From NCBI RefSeq assembly GCF_000143535.2, contig NC_037327.1:1-64000 (forward strand): a stretch of DNA of 64,000 bases, read 5' to 3'. The DNA comes from Botrytis cinerea B05.10 (lineage: Eukaryota > Ascomycota > Leotiomycetes > Helotiales > Sclerotiniaceae). Below are positions 1 to 12,719 of this stretch, piece by piece; the stretch's first letter is position 1, and each line of letters opens with the position of its first letter. The notes under the pieces are model-generated. The model was given only the letters and a program-made list of their open reading frames with translations. It searched no databases and had not been told where the DNA came from. Position numbers and translations under genes: made by a program.

Positions 1-97
1 CCCTAACCCTAACCCTAACCCTAACCCTAACCCTAACCCTAACCCTAACCCTAACCCTAACCCTAACCCTAACCCTAACCCTAACCCTAGCCTAACC
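1..97. repeat. Telomere repeat array (CCCTAA)n
   Basis: Fourteen perfect CCCTAA units fill bases 1-84, followed by one variant unit (CCCTAG) and a partial unit ending near base 97. The complementary strand reads TTAGGG toward the end, the standard telomere repeat of filamentous ascomycetes. The array starts at the first base, so the window begins at a chromosome end. The variant last unit is typical of the inner edge of a telomere. Confidence 0.98.
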
Positions 98-2730
98 TTT
101 TGTAGTAAATACTAATGAACGATTTTAATGTTTCTATTACTTCGATACTCCTTATGATATATGGCTACAAACGCAATTAAACCCTTTTCAATAAAAATGT
201 TCTGTATATTATTATACATTATATTCTTCTATTACATTCTCAATAGCTCTAATACTTTAACTAGCTGATTATTATATATATATATCAAACCCTATAATAA
301 CTTTTGGAATCATTCTATATGATATTGAAATATAACAATAACTTCCCTTTTTAGCTTTCCTATTGTATTTATAAATTGTTTTTTTAATTGCTTTTTTTTA
401 TACATTCATTTATATAATTATTATTATTTGTATATTGTAAATTGGTTTCGTTTATTATTCAAAAACAATTATCCAATTCTGATTTCCAATAATTGATTTA
501 TTATTCGATTCTAATAAATCGATAGCATCTATTTAATATCCATTTTTCGATTTACATTTATCCTTATTATTATCAACTTTTCAAATAACTTCTCTTACAC
601 CTCCTTAATCAATTTATAAATTATTCTTTAGAATTGATTTATATCAAATTGTATATTGATATATAAAACATTATCCTTAATTTATTAAATCTTTTTTTTG
701 GTTGTGGTAATATATTGGATTTTGAAGTTATATAATTGATTATAATATAATTATTATATGGGTTTAGAATCTTGATTATTATAGACCATAATTATAAATG
801 TACAAATTAAATATTGTATCAATATATAATAATTTGATACTCTTTTTTTGATTATCTTTGAATTCAAATTATATTTCTTATATTATATAATAACTTCTCG
901 TTACTATTTATAAGCTTTCTGAATCATTATTAACTAAATCAATTTGATTATAATTGAATATTTGAATATATAATTCTTAATATTCAACTAGCCATTATTC
1001 TTTTGTATTTTCAAAACGGCTAATCTATTAATTAATATACTTTTATACTTGTTGTTTTACAATAACTAATTCAATAATACTATTCACAATTATAAAATCT
1101 GTTTTTGAATTCGGTTTATTCATTCAATCTCTTTATTCGATTTTTCCTTCTTATTCTCTGTTTTGTTTTTTAAAGCTTTTTATTCTTTTTTTCATTATAT
1201 CAATTTCTCAATATTTATTTATATATTTTTTATATATATCTACTATCTCTTTATCAATCTATAATCTAATTGTTTTTCAAATTCAATATCTTTAAATTGG
1301 AATATATAATGCAATAATTACTTACAAATCTCTATTTATTATATAACAATAATAATATCTATTCAATTATTGAATAGTATTTGGATATCTTAATCCATCT
1401 CCTTTCGATTTGCTTCAAATAATATTTCTAATTTAATTATTAATCGAATATAATAGTATTATGTGTTTTGAATTAATCAATTGAATATTCGGTATAATAC
1501 TTTTAATTCTGGTTCATCGTTTTTCATAAATGCAATTAATGCTTATAATTTTATTTAATCAAATCCTTTCAAATACTTAATTTATTTTATTTGATATAAT
1601 TATAAATTCAGTTCTCGAATTGCTTTAGATTTGATAATCTAATGCTATATATCCTCTTCTACTTATTATATAATTTACTTTAATATTATCTTTACAATAT
1701 CTAAATCAATATTTCTAAATAATATAATTGAATTAGATTCTATTATTTGAATTTTAAAAAACTAGGCTTTTAATCTACAAACAAAAAAATGCTAACAATG
1801 AATGCCAGTTTGTTATAGTATTTGTATCTTTCTTTTTATTTCTAATTAATCTTTTTTTTGTAGATTCTCTTATTGATATATTTAATAATAATACTTTTGA
1901 ATTTTTTGAAATTGATATATAATATATTAATATAAAATGCTATATTCATTTTGCAATTAATATTTCAATTTATTTTTTTAAAATTATTATAATATAGAGA
2001 TAAAGGGATTATTTATCAATAGAAATATTAAATAATTCAATTCTATTATTTTAATCTTTAAATCCCAAATAATTTGAATTTTATATATAATATATTCTTG
2101 ATTAGCTTTAATAACCTTATATTTCCCTTTATCTTTAAATAAATATTAATATAATTAAATAATATAATATATTTATATTTAGAATATATAATAACCCTTT
2201 ATATCAGAAAATATATAAATGAATCTATAATATAATTAATATATATTAAATTAATTTAACCCTCTAAATTATAATTCTTAAAAATCTTATATTTTTCTAA
2301 TTATTTTATACATCTTCTTATTTAATACATTCTCAATTTATACTTTAAATCTATATATATAATAATTGATTATGATTTCCGATTTTATACTTTTATATTT
2401 TTATATTCACTTTATATTTAAAAATATAGTTTTTATTTAATTAATCTATATATCAACTCTCCTTTATCAAAAATCAATTTGATAAATATAATTCTTAATA
2501 AACAATTCTATAAAGAACTCTAAATTATATATTTAATATAATTAATATTATATATACTAAAACCAATTTATATTCAAATTTGAGTTATATCCAAGCTTAT
2601 TTAAATACAATCCTAATAAATCAATTTGACTAAATCAACTTGACTTTTTCAACAAATTTGCATTAACGGGTTATATAGGGAAATAAACCAATTTGACCCC
2701 AAGTTGGTTTTGTTATTGTGGATAGACTCA
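98..2730. other. AT-rich subtelomeric DNA without genes
   Basis: About 2.6 kb of very AT-rich sequence with no open frame of useful length and only short A/T runs and TA-rich motifs. TpA and ApT steps dominate and C/G are scarce, as expected of DNA processed by RIP. I saw no terminal repeats, satellites or coding remnants that I could support. Confidence 0.8.
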
Positions 2731-4763
2731 TTATACTAAAACCAGCGTTCTGTTTTCAATTTCAAATACTTCCTTAACTTCTTTCCAACCTCTTCTCATT
2801 TGTGCACTTTCAAAATCGGCTAGCGTCTGCCCAGCTTGAGGTTTATCACGAGCACCTAGTCTGAAGTGTCCTATCCTTCTGAATAATTTTTCTGTGCCTT
2901 CTACAAACTCTTGGAGAACCAGACCCTGTCGAGCTGGTTGATCTGACCCCACCATATAACCATCACAGAACGCTGCTAGAGTGAATTTAGTTCCATCTAT
3001 CATTCTGTGTCGTTGATCAGGATCATCTAGCCATACAATCAGGACAGGATCACCCCTCTGGCTGTAGTCTTCGAGGGTTTTTGTCCTGTCCAAGAGCTGC
3101 CATCCGGATACAGCCTGGCTCCAAACAATTTCTGTACAGACTGTGCTTATAGTGATACTTGCAGATACGCACTGGCCAAAGGGATTTGTGTCATCTTTCA
3201 ATTTCAAATGGTGGGTTTTCACTGTAGCCAACGAATCAGGCCACATGTCCTTCGATGTTGGTTGCGAACCTGTATAGTGCCTGACAGGGCCATCGATAGA
3301 CGCCCAGCTCCAGCTAGGTGTATTAATAGATGCAATAGAAGATCTTATGCGTTTTCCCATTGTATTACTCCACTTTGAACCGTCATTCGTGTTATGTAGT
3401 CGCCAGAGTAAACTGTAAGGTAATGTGGACTTAAAGTGACCAGCTATGTAGATATCGTCCTGTACACAACACATTCGAGAAGCAACAGCCCCAAGTGCGA
3501 TGAGTTTGTCCTTCTCCACGAATGTAACATTTCGTGGTGTATAGTTGTCCAGTATACGCAGCCACTGATTGTAGAATTCATACAAGGGAAGCTGCTTGGT
3601 CGGGATGGAGATTTCGAGTTGAGCCACCTTTAGCGCTGCTGATATACGTGGTGTCAATCCTAGAGGAAAGGATTCGCTCGCTCCCCTCAATTCCAGGCAG
3701 TCCCAGAATAATTCTCCCTGGCCAAGAGAAAGTACTCGTGAAGCTAGTACTCGCTCTTGAAAGGTCCACGCGCGAAGACCAAGAGGTTGCCGGTAGAGTG
3801 CAAGACGGTAGTATGCTTCATCAAACATAGTGAAAGATTGGTCTTTAAGCTTGACTGAAAAGGGAGGGATGAGGTTGTGTAAACCATGCCCACCGAGACA
3901 GCTTTCCTTGGGGCTTGAAACGCGGGATAATGACAAGTTTAGAATGCAATGGGAATAGACGTCCCCCATTGTGGCAGACTCCCTCGTCCAATCGTCGACA
4001 CTATCTGCTCCTTCCTGAATAATGCACAAAGAGTCGATCCAAATATACCTGTAGCCCAGGATCTTGACAAGATTGATAGCCTCCTGGAATGCAATGGGAA
4101 GATAATCGAGTGGGATGCCGGCCTGAAGCTCACCTCTGTTCGATGCTGTTAATCGTATGAAGTTGGGTTTGGGCCCCAGCAATAGCTCAGAGCAACATAT
4201 GGTCCTATTGCGCCATCGATTAATGGGTGAATGATTTTGGCTGTAAATTCGCTCAATTCGAGAAGACGAGTAGGGTAGTACGTTGAATTCATTCTAGCCT
4301 TACACTGCGCATGCCCTTCAACACAACGGCTTATAAATGCTCTCGCTTTATCAGCCACATCAGAAATCGGACGGTGTACTTCTGGTTGCCTTTTGCCGAC
4401 GTTGATGTTGATGGGTCTTTTTGGCTCAGCTACCCCAAAGATAGAAAGATACTGCCAAACTTGTGTCTTGTGCTGCCCATTGAGATCAGGTAAAATCATG
4501 AGATTTTCTACTTGAACTGATATCGTTCCCTCGTCGGTCTGGTTCACAACGACTTCGGTAATCCTAAGTCTCATCTCCACGTTTTCAAGCGTTCCCAGCT
4601 CTGTCAGGGCCCGTTGCTTTATTTGAGTGCAAATCCTGCAGCCAGCGGACGCAGCTTCATTTAGTGACAATGCACTTGCATGGTGGCCCCCTATTTGGTT
4701 GTTGTATCCGTATTTATCGCTGCCGCGGTACGAGAATACGCCTTTGCATACTTCGCAAAGCAT
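2731..4763 (-). CDS. HET-domain (heterokaryon incompatibility-like) protein, split by a one-base frame change
   Basis: The ATG at 4763-4761 opens a 204-residue frame beginning MLCEVCKGVF, with the usual N-terminal pattern of these proteins (Cys pairs, SLNEAASAGCRIC). The first HET block, YVALSYCWG, is reached near 4175. The frame then stops at 4149. The next HET blocks (GIPLDYLPIAFQEAI, YRYIWIDSLCIIQE, then AWTFQERVLASRVL and FRRIGHF) continue without a break in the -1 frame down to a TAA at 2731. The two parts together give about 680 residues, normal for the family, and no intron is needed or possible at the join. HET proteins trigger cell death or NLR-like self/non-self responses in fungi. 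The frame break could be a real mutation, an assembly error in the G4C3A3 run, or a programmed frameshift: the site reads C CCA AAC in phase. Everything else is intact and the composition is unlike the RIP-mutated flanks. Confidence 0.85.
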
Positions 4764-5340
4764 CCTAGTTGTGAATCATAGAATTTGACTGGCAAAGCTA
4801 GTTTTTTGTTATTATAGATGAGCTTTGGAAAAGTGTGTAGAGAATTTGAATGTTGATAAGTATAGAAGCACTATGGAAGCTTAAACTTTTCCATGGTGTA
4901 AGTTGATCGAAGCTACAATCAAGCCTCAAGGCGGACATTCAAGGATAAAGATTAGAAAATACGCAGATGTTCAAAAAAAAAGAACAATTTCCAGATGCCT
5001 ATTCCAGGCTGTGAGGATATTATTAGTCAAGTCAAAAATAGAAACTTCGGTCCAATTTGACTCAGCTCAAAAAGCCACTGGTGTCCAGCATACTCTAGAA
5101 GTAGCGCAATCAGCAGCCTAGAAAGAATAAAGTTGGGTGCAGCCTTGCTGATAAGAGCAACCTTATCTTCAGCTCCAGCAGCCACCGTCGCTTAGCGCAC
5201 ACTCTCAAGTTCTAGACCTAGCCCAGGCTGTGGCCTAAAAAGCCAGGGGTTAGCCCTGTCGCGTTGATGGAAGTAGCTTTGTCTTCAGCTCCAGCGGCCA
5301 CAACCGCTTCGCCTAAAAGTATCGAAGTCATTATTAGTAG
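4764..5340. other. Upstream flank of the HET gene with a short imperfect duplication
   Basis: This GC-normal stretch lies between the HET gene start and the next AT-rich block. It would contain the HET promoter. It holds two similar segments of about 35 bases (near 5163-5200 and 5279-5312), both containing TCTTCAGCTCCAGC followed by a GCCAC core. One plus-strand frame from about 4903 reads through to 5340 except for about nine stop codons, nearly all TAA or TAG, so it may be a decayed Gln-rich coding remnant. I cannot name it. Confidence 0.4.
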
Positions 5341-8300
5341 GCAATTCGGTCGCGTATGAAAACCAGTCATACTAGTCTTATTAATTAACGATCTTCAAAA
5401 ATTATTTTGTAGAATTCTAAAGCTAATATACTTTTAATAGTTCTTTTATATTTGATTAATAATTAATAAATAATATTAGCTTTATTATATTTATTTATTA
5501 ATATAATAATATATTCTATCTAAAAAAATAAATCTTTATTATTAATAAAAGAAATATCAATAAATGTAATCAATTTGAAAGAATCCATATAGAATAATAT
5601 AAATTGCAATTCTCTTTTTGAATTATTAATTTATTATTAAATATGCTTATTGAGAATATTAATATTCTTTTTCTTTAGATTAATTATTTATATAATAAAG
5701 AAAAGATTAAAACCTATTTTTAATTAATATATAATTGTAATATATATTTTATAGGTATATTGTATGATATACTAATTCTTTATTTTAACTGATTTTCTCA
5801 GTTTTCTATAAATTCCATATATATCAGAAGGTTTTATTTTGATGAATTGTAAGTTCTCATATTGCTTCTATTAATTAAAATAAATTGATTTATTTTTATA
5901 TTAAATAATATACTTGATATCAATATTTCATATTCTTTTATTATAAATTTCGTATTCTTAAATTCAATTAGCTTACAATTTATAAACTCTTTATTAATAA
6001 TAATAAAAATATTATTTGTTTAAAATTCTACAATACTAAATACTATATTATCCTTAATTATATATAAAAGGTATAAATCATATATTGATTATACTATCTT
6101 AAAAGTATTAATATAATATTTATAATAGATACTGAATCAATTATTATTTATTTCTAGAATACCATATAATAGTTATACAATTTATAGAATAAAGCTTTTA
6201 AAAACATTGATTTTTATTAATGATTGTATATAAAACTTTTGAATCAAATTAAATATCAATTGTATATAAAATTAAATAATATTATTATTATTAATAATAA
6301 AATATATTAACTAATATATTATATAATAAATGATTATATTAAAATAGTATTCTTTTCTTAATCTTTTTATACTTATATAACTAATTGAAACTTTGAGAAT
6401 ACTTTATTAATTCCTTAATTTTTAGTCTCATCAATAAACTATAAATTGAATATTCTTATATTTCCAAATATATTTATAAGTTTAATAAATCGAAATAAAT
6501 TATTCTTTATTAATCTATTAATCTTTTTTTGTTTTGATTTAATAAAAATTATAAATATTAGAGATACAATAAATATTATATAATATTTAATATATTCGAT
6601 ATTATTAATTTCATCTTTATTCAAAAGATAGAATATTAAATTTGATAATATTTTATATTTTTTATTCTTATTAAAGAGAAATGCTTGGATATTTATATAA
6701 GCTTATAGTAATTATATTAATAGAATTCTGATTTATAAAAGACTACAATTTTATAGGTCATTAATTTCATTTGAAAGGGGTTTCTCAATATCAAAAGGAA
6801 ACTATATAATTTTGTAAACTTTTTACAAAGTTATATTATTAGAGTTTTCTTATAAAATAATTCCTTTATTCTTTTATTATACAAATTCAATATATTCAAA
6901 TTCTTTTTGGAATTCATTCTATTCTTTTTTAATATAAGATTTAATTTAAATGATATAAAAATTTATTAGTTTATTTGATAATCTTATAATATATATTTGA
7001 TTTTTAATATTTAATAAATAATGTGGTTTTATTCAATCCTTGTATTCTCTTTATATTCAAACTTTCGAATTGCTAGATAGATTTTATAGAATCATTGTAA
7101 ATGATATATTGTATTAGTTTAAAGTATTTGAGATTTATTATATAGCTTGTAATTTATTGATTTTGTTTATTGCTTTTTTAATTGTAAATTGTTATTACAA
7201 AATTGTAAATATTGATAGATTAAAATTAGTTATTTAAGAATATAATTCAAAAGATAAAAATATTGAAATCAATTTATTTGGGTTTATAATATTATTTATT
7301 ATTTTTATAATTATTTATAATAATATTTACTTTATTATTGAACTATTTAATTTGTTAATAATAATAGTGTATATATATTTAATAATTGTATAATATTATT
7401 TAATTATATTGATTAATTAATAAACTTTTATTAGAATATTTTTTGTTTTTGTTAATATAATTATTGTATATTGAATAAATTCCTTATTAATAAAATTCTT
7501 TTTAATATTATATATAATATAATTCGATAAATTAATATATATATTTATTTAATATTTCTTAAATATATCAAATATATATTTTATATTGATATTCATTAAT
7601 CATTATACTATTTGAAATTATATACCTTTATTAATAATATATGGAATTGAATTAATATCGATATATATTATATTCATTATAATAGAATAATTGAAATTGA
7701 TATTATCTTTTAAATTGAATTTAAATTAATTGAAAGATTTATTATATTTTTAATAATATTAATAGAATTTAATAAATTTGTTGATTTTTTTATTATAAGA
7801 TATCACTATAACCAATTCATTATAATATTTATAAAAATCTTTAAATTAATAAATAATCAAAACAATAATATAAATATTACAATTGTATATTATAAATATT
7901 ACAATTGTATATTAATAAAATAGTATTTATTATTATCAATAATTTGTTATATAAATTATTATACATTTATATATTACAAAAGTATCATATACTTATTTCA
8001 ATAAATATATAAGAAGCTCCTCTCTATCTTATTCATTATTATTATATCAATAATATTATAATAATATATATTAAATTTATTTATATCTTTAAATAACAAT
8101 AAAAAGTAATATCTTTGTATTTATAATATAGAATTCAATAATTCCCAATAATAAATCGAAATAAAATAAATCTATTAATTCAACTCTATCAATTTCAAAT
8201 ATTATATTAATAATTTCCATTTTACTTTTATTTAATAGTATATTATCAACAATTATTTTATATATTATATACTACTTATAATCAATTATAAACTATTCTA

Positions 8301-10080
8301 TAATAATTATATCAATAACAATACTTTAGAATTTTCTTACATTATATTTACTAATATAAATCATTCTTTCTTTACACATTCGATATATCAATATATATTC
8401 GAAAATCTTATTATTTAAATTCATTATAAACTATTCTCTTCTATTTCTTTTATTATCATTACCTCCACTATCATTATTAAAACCACTATTATTATTATTC
8501 AGTTTTCTATTTAAATATCTATCTCAATATATATATTATTGATTCGAATTATATTAATGATAATATTATTTTCATTATTAAAATGATTATTGTAATAATA
8601 GATTATTTTATTAAATAAATAATATTATTAAGAATTAGTTAAGATTGATTTGAAATAGTTTCAATAATAGATTGATATAATTTTGATATATTAAAAAAGA
8701 GGGTGATTTTTTAGAATTATAATACTGGTATATAATTGATTTGTTTTTAAATACAAAACTTAAAAATTATAGAAATATCTTTGATTATAAAAATATCTTT
8801 AATTATAATTTTATCATTATTTCATATTCAATATTCATATCTTTATTTTTATTAACTTTTTACAATTATTATAATATAAAAAATAATTATAATAAAATAT
8901 ATATATTGAAATCTAAGAGATTAATATATAAATCTTTTATTTAACACATTTCGAAATCTTTAAATAATATATATAGTTTTTCAATTACAATTCTTTATTA
9001 TATACTTCTTAATTAAAATATAAATTCCTTTTCAAAAATTGTTTCAATAATTTCTTTAGATATTTATATTCTATAAAGTAATTGAAATATATCAATTAAA
9101 TTTTTATAAATTAATCGAGCTATATATTCTTTTAATTTATCGATATATATTTTATATGAATATAATTTAATTATATCTTTTGATTATAATATTTCTAATA
9201 TTAATATTTATAAATCTTATATTTTATAAAATTTCTAATTTTTTTTATATTTGTATTTTATCTATTAATAAAATAACCTATTTATCTCTATAATAACTTT
9301 TTATATATTTCAATTATAATAACTAATATTATTCTTAATTCAATACTTAAAAAAGGATTTCTAAAATTATCTTTTTTTATTTAAAAGAATTATAAATAAA
9401 CTTTTATCATTTGTAAATAATAAATAAATAATAATAAAAAAATTCAATAATATAAATATAAATAGAAATGTAATTTATAAAAGTTTATAAAGTTATATTA
9501 TATATAATATTATTAGATTCGAATTAATATTATTGATTTTTATTTTTTTAATATATATTATAAGAAAGAATTGAATATAAATTAAAGTTAATATAAAAAT
9601 CATTATTATATTGTCAACTTTTTTTAATAATATAAATATTAAACTATATTGAATTAATATTTATATAAGAATTACTATTATATTACTATCAATTCTTATT
9701 TATACGAAAGCAAATATCAAACTATATTGAATTAATATAAAAACTTATACCTTTTCGAAAAAATATCAATCTTAATTACAAATACATATTATATTTGAAA
9801 TTAAAATATTAGATTTCTAATCTATAATATTATTGATTAATATTAATATCATTATAGAAATAATAAAGTCAATATAATATTATGATTTATATTGTTGTAA
9901 TATTGCTTAGGGTTTTAAAAGCTAGGATTATAAAATGTATTGTTGTAATGCTGAAAGACACTAATGCAAGCGCTAGTATGGTTATATAATCCCTATCTCG
10001 ATAACTATATATTATATTATAGATTTCTGTTTTATATCAATTCTTATAATTCTTAAAATCCCAATCCCCTTATTAATCAA
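5341..10080. other. AT-rich RIP-type desert
   Basis: Roughly 4.7 kb of extremely AT-rich DNA. The only open frames are short and made of Ile, Asn, Tyr, Lys, Leu and Phe codons, as chance frames in AT-rich DNA are. No terminal repeats were recognised. A small patch near 9905-9990 keeps a few G/C bases but shows no gene. Confidence 0.75.
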
Positions 10081-10860
10081 TATTTCTTACCCCCCAATCT
10101 ATTAATAACCCTAACCCCTCAATTTAATAATAAATTAATCCCCTTTAATTAAATAAGTTTCTTAATTTTACTTTCTTTTACTTTCTTTATTTTCTTTAAT
10201 TAATAGATCTTTATCTTTTTTTTATTCCTAAAATATTTTTTATCATTTAATAAAATAATAATTCTAATGCCCTAAAAATTATTTCTAATTTTATTTTTTA
10301 TATAATATAAAAATTTATTTCTTTTTTAATTTATGTTCTTAATTTTATTTACTTTAATTATATCAATTTTTTTTTTTAAAAAATATTTAATAATTATATT
10401 AATTTATTATATTTTTATATCAAATCTCGTAACTCTAAAAACATATCTTAATTATTCATTTTTATTTTCAATACTCAAAAAAATCTATTAATCCCTAAAA
10501 ATAACTAATATTTCTTACATATATGTATCTCTAATTCTTTTTTTTTCTACTTTTTTTTTAAAAAAAAAAATTAAAACTATCCCTAAAACTCTTTTAATAT
10601 TTTATATATATATTCAATTTTAAATTCTTTTTTATTTATATATTGTTTCAATTTTATTATTTAAAATACTATCTCTTCATCATATTTATAACTTTAATTC
10701 TTTAAATAAATAACTTTCTTTATTTTATTTATTCCTAAAACAATCTTATTATTATTCTAATTAATTTAGTTTCCTTATTCCTAATTTATTTCTTTTTTCT
10801 TTTTTCTTTTTTCTTTTTTCTTTCAAACTTCGAAATAATATCTTATATTATACATATTCA
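10081..10860. other. Strand-asymmetric tract, plus strand almost free of G
   Basis: A hand count over these 780 bases gives about 101 C but only about 9 G on the plus strand. The block contains repeated CCCTAAAA-like motifs, T-runs and a TTTTTTC microsatellite (about 10793-10823). No coding frame was seen. The neighbouring AT-rich DNA does not show such a strong bias. Confidence 0.75.
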
Positions 10861-11162
10861 TTTATTCTTTTTATTTCATTCCTTTAAATGTTGAAACGAA
10901 TAATAGTAATGAATCAACTAGTATAATAATAGTTTCAAGACTTTTTATTGATTCTTTTAACTTATAAAATTATATAATTTATATATATATGCGAGTACTC
11001 CTTTAATATATAATAAATCTAAAGGGCTTATTATTATATATCTTGAATTTATTATTTTTATTTTATAATAGGATTTTCTTTTTTGTATTTTATATTTCGA
11101 AAAATGATTGCTTCTATTCTATATATTTATTTGAGAATGTATATTGTATTGCTATATATTAT

Positions 11163-11224
11163 ATTTCTGATTTTGTATTATATTCTAAACGCAATTTCTG
11201 ATTTTGTATTATATTCTAAACGCA
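11163..11224. repeat. Perfect 31 bp tandem duplication
   Basis: Two identical, directly adjacent 31-base units (11163-11193 and 11194-11224), each running from ATTTCTGATTTTG to CTAAACGCA. Being identical in DNA that mutates heavily, the duplication should be recent. Confidence 0.9.
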
Positions 11225-11260
11225 ATTTCAATTATTGTTTATATATTATAAATAAAATAA

Positions 11261-11370
11261 AATAATAATAAATAATAATAATAGATAATAAATAATAATA
11301 AATAATAATAAATAATAATAAATAATAATAAATAATAATAAATAATAATAAATAATAATAAATAATAATA
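11261..11370. repeat. Minisatellite, 10 bp unit AATAATAATA, 11 units
   Basis: Eleven consecutive units in exact 10-base register. Ten are identical and the third (11281-11290) differs at two positions. It lies just downstream of the 31 bp tandem duplication. Confidence 0.95.
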
Positions 11371-12719
11371 TTCTCTATATGTTTATTACTTTATTAATGA
11401 ATTATTATTAATTCTTTAAAAAAGGTATGTGTTTATTTAATATAATACTATTGTATGAAAGTGCTTTTTTCTATTCTTCGAAAATAATTTTATTATAATC
11501 TATTATTTCAATTGCGATTATTGATTGATTAATAATAGCTTTTACTATTCTAATCATTTTAATTTGTTTTCAATACTCTAAGCGAATTACTATTTTGATA
11601 TGGATTCCATTATTAAATACAATTATTATAATAAATAGAAAAAAGTCTGTCTATTAATATTTTCCCCGTTTTATTTCTAATATTAATCTTTTATATTAAA
11701 TCTATATTTTTTAATATTTTATTTTCAATAACAATTAGAAAAAAATTATTATTATAATAATTTATTAATATAATTAATGTATTAAAATTATAGAATCTTT
11801 TATTCAAAAGGAAATTGAATAAAAGAGAATTTATAAGTTACAATTTATTAAAGAATTCTTTTTTTTATAATATTCAAGTTTAATAAGATTAATAATCTTA
11901 TAAAGTATTTTATAAATTCCTATCAATTTGTTATTGATTATTCTATTTCAATTTCCTTATATCTCTTATAATTAATAAATCGAATTTCTAAAATAGCCTA
12001 CCTGTATTGAATCTCGTTATTTCAAATCCTATTATATAATTAATCACTATTATAAATTCAAACAATGAAAGAGAATTTATAGTTTCGATTATATATTCTT
12101 ATATAGTATATGATATTATTTTGTTATTGAGAGGTTAAGTTTTATTAGAATTTCTAGGTGGTAAGTAGAATTTGAATATTATATTTAGGTTTTTGAATTA
12201 CTATTATACTTCCGTTTTTTCGAATCAAGTGAGTATTATTAGCTTTATAACAATTCAATAAGGATTTTGAAAAGGCTTTACGAAATTGAAAAAAAGTAAG
12301 TTAATAGAATTCAATGAATTTAATAAATTTGCTTTTGATAAAAGTAATATAATAGGGCTATATTATTGAATTATTAATATCTTATATCACTTTTGTATTA
12401 TAAGCTTTTTTAAATCTCATAAAAGAGCTTTTAATATTATTCGGTAAATTTATATTAATAAGTTTAATAGTTAAATAGATTTGTCTTAAAAGCTTTATTC
12501 TAACCACTCTAATATTAAGTAATGTTTTAAAAAATAATAAATGATTATTAATATTTCAATAAAAGCTCGATTTGTTATTGATATTTATAATAATAAAAAG
12601 AAGAAAGAAGTGAATATTTAAAAGGAAAATAAGAAAGAAAAAGAGGAGATTTATTAGATCATATTTATAGATCTCAAAGGATATATTATAAATAAATTTT
12701 TCATTTTTATTTTTATTAA
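11371..12719. other. AT-rich DNA without genes
   Basis: About 1.35 kb of AT-rich sequence. No open frame, terminal repeat or GC-normal remnant was recognised. Confidence 0.7.

Noticed and set aside
10107..10118. Possible interstitial telomere repeat (AACCCTAACCCC)
   Set aside because: Only about two units in a generally C-biased tract rich in CCCTAA-like words; chance is sufficient.
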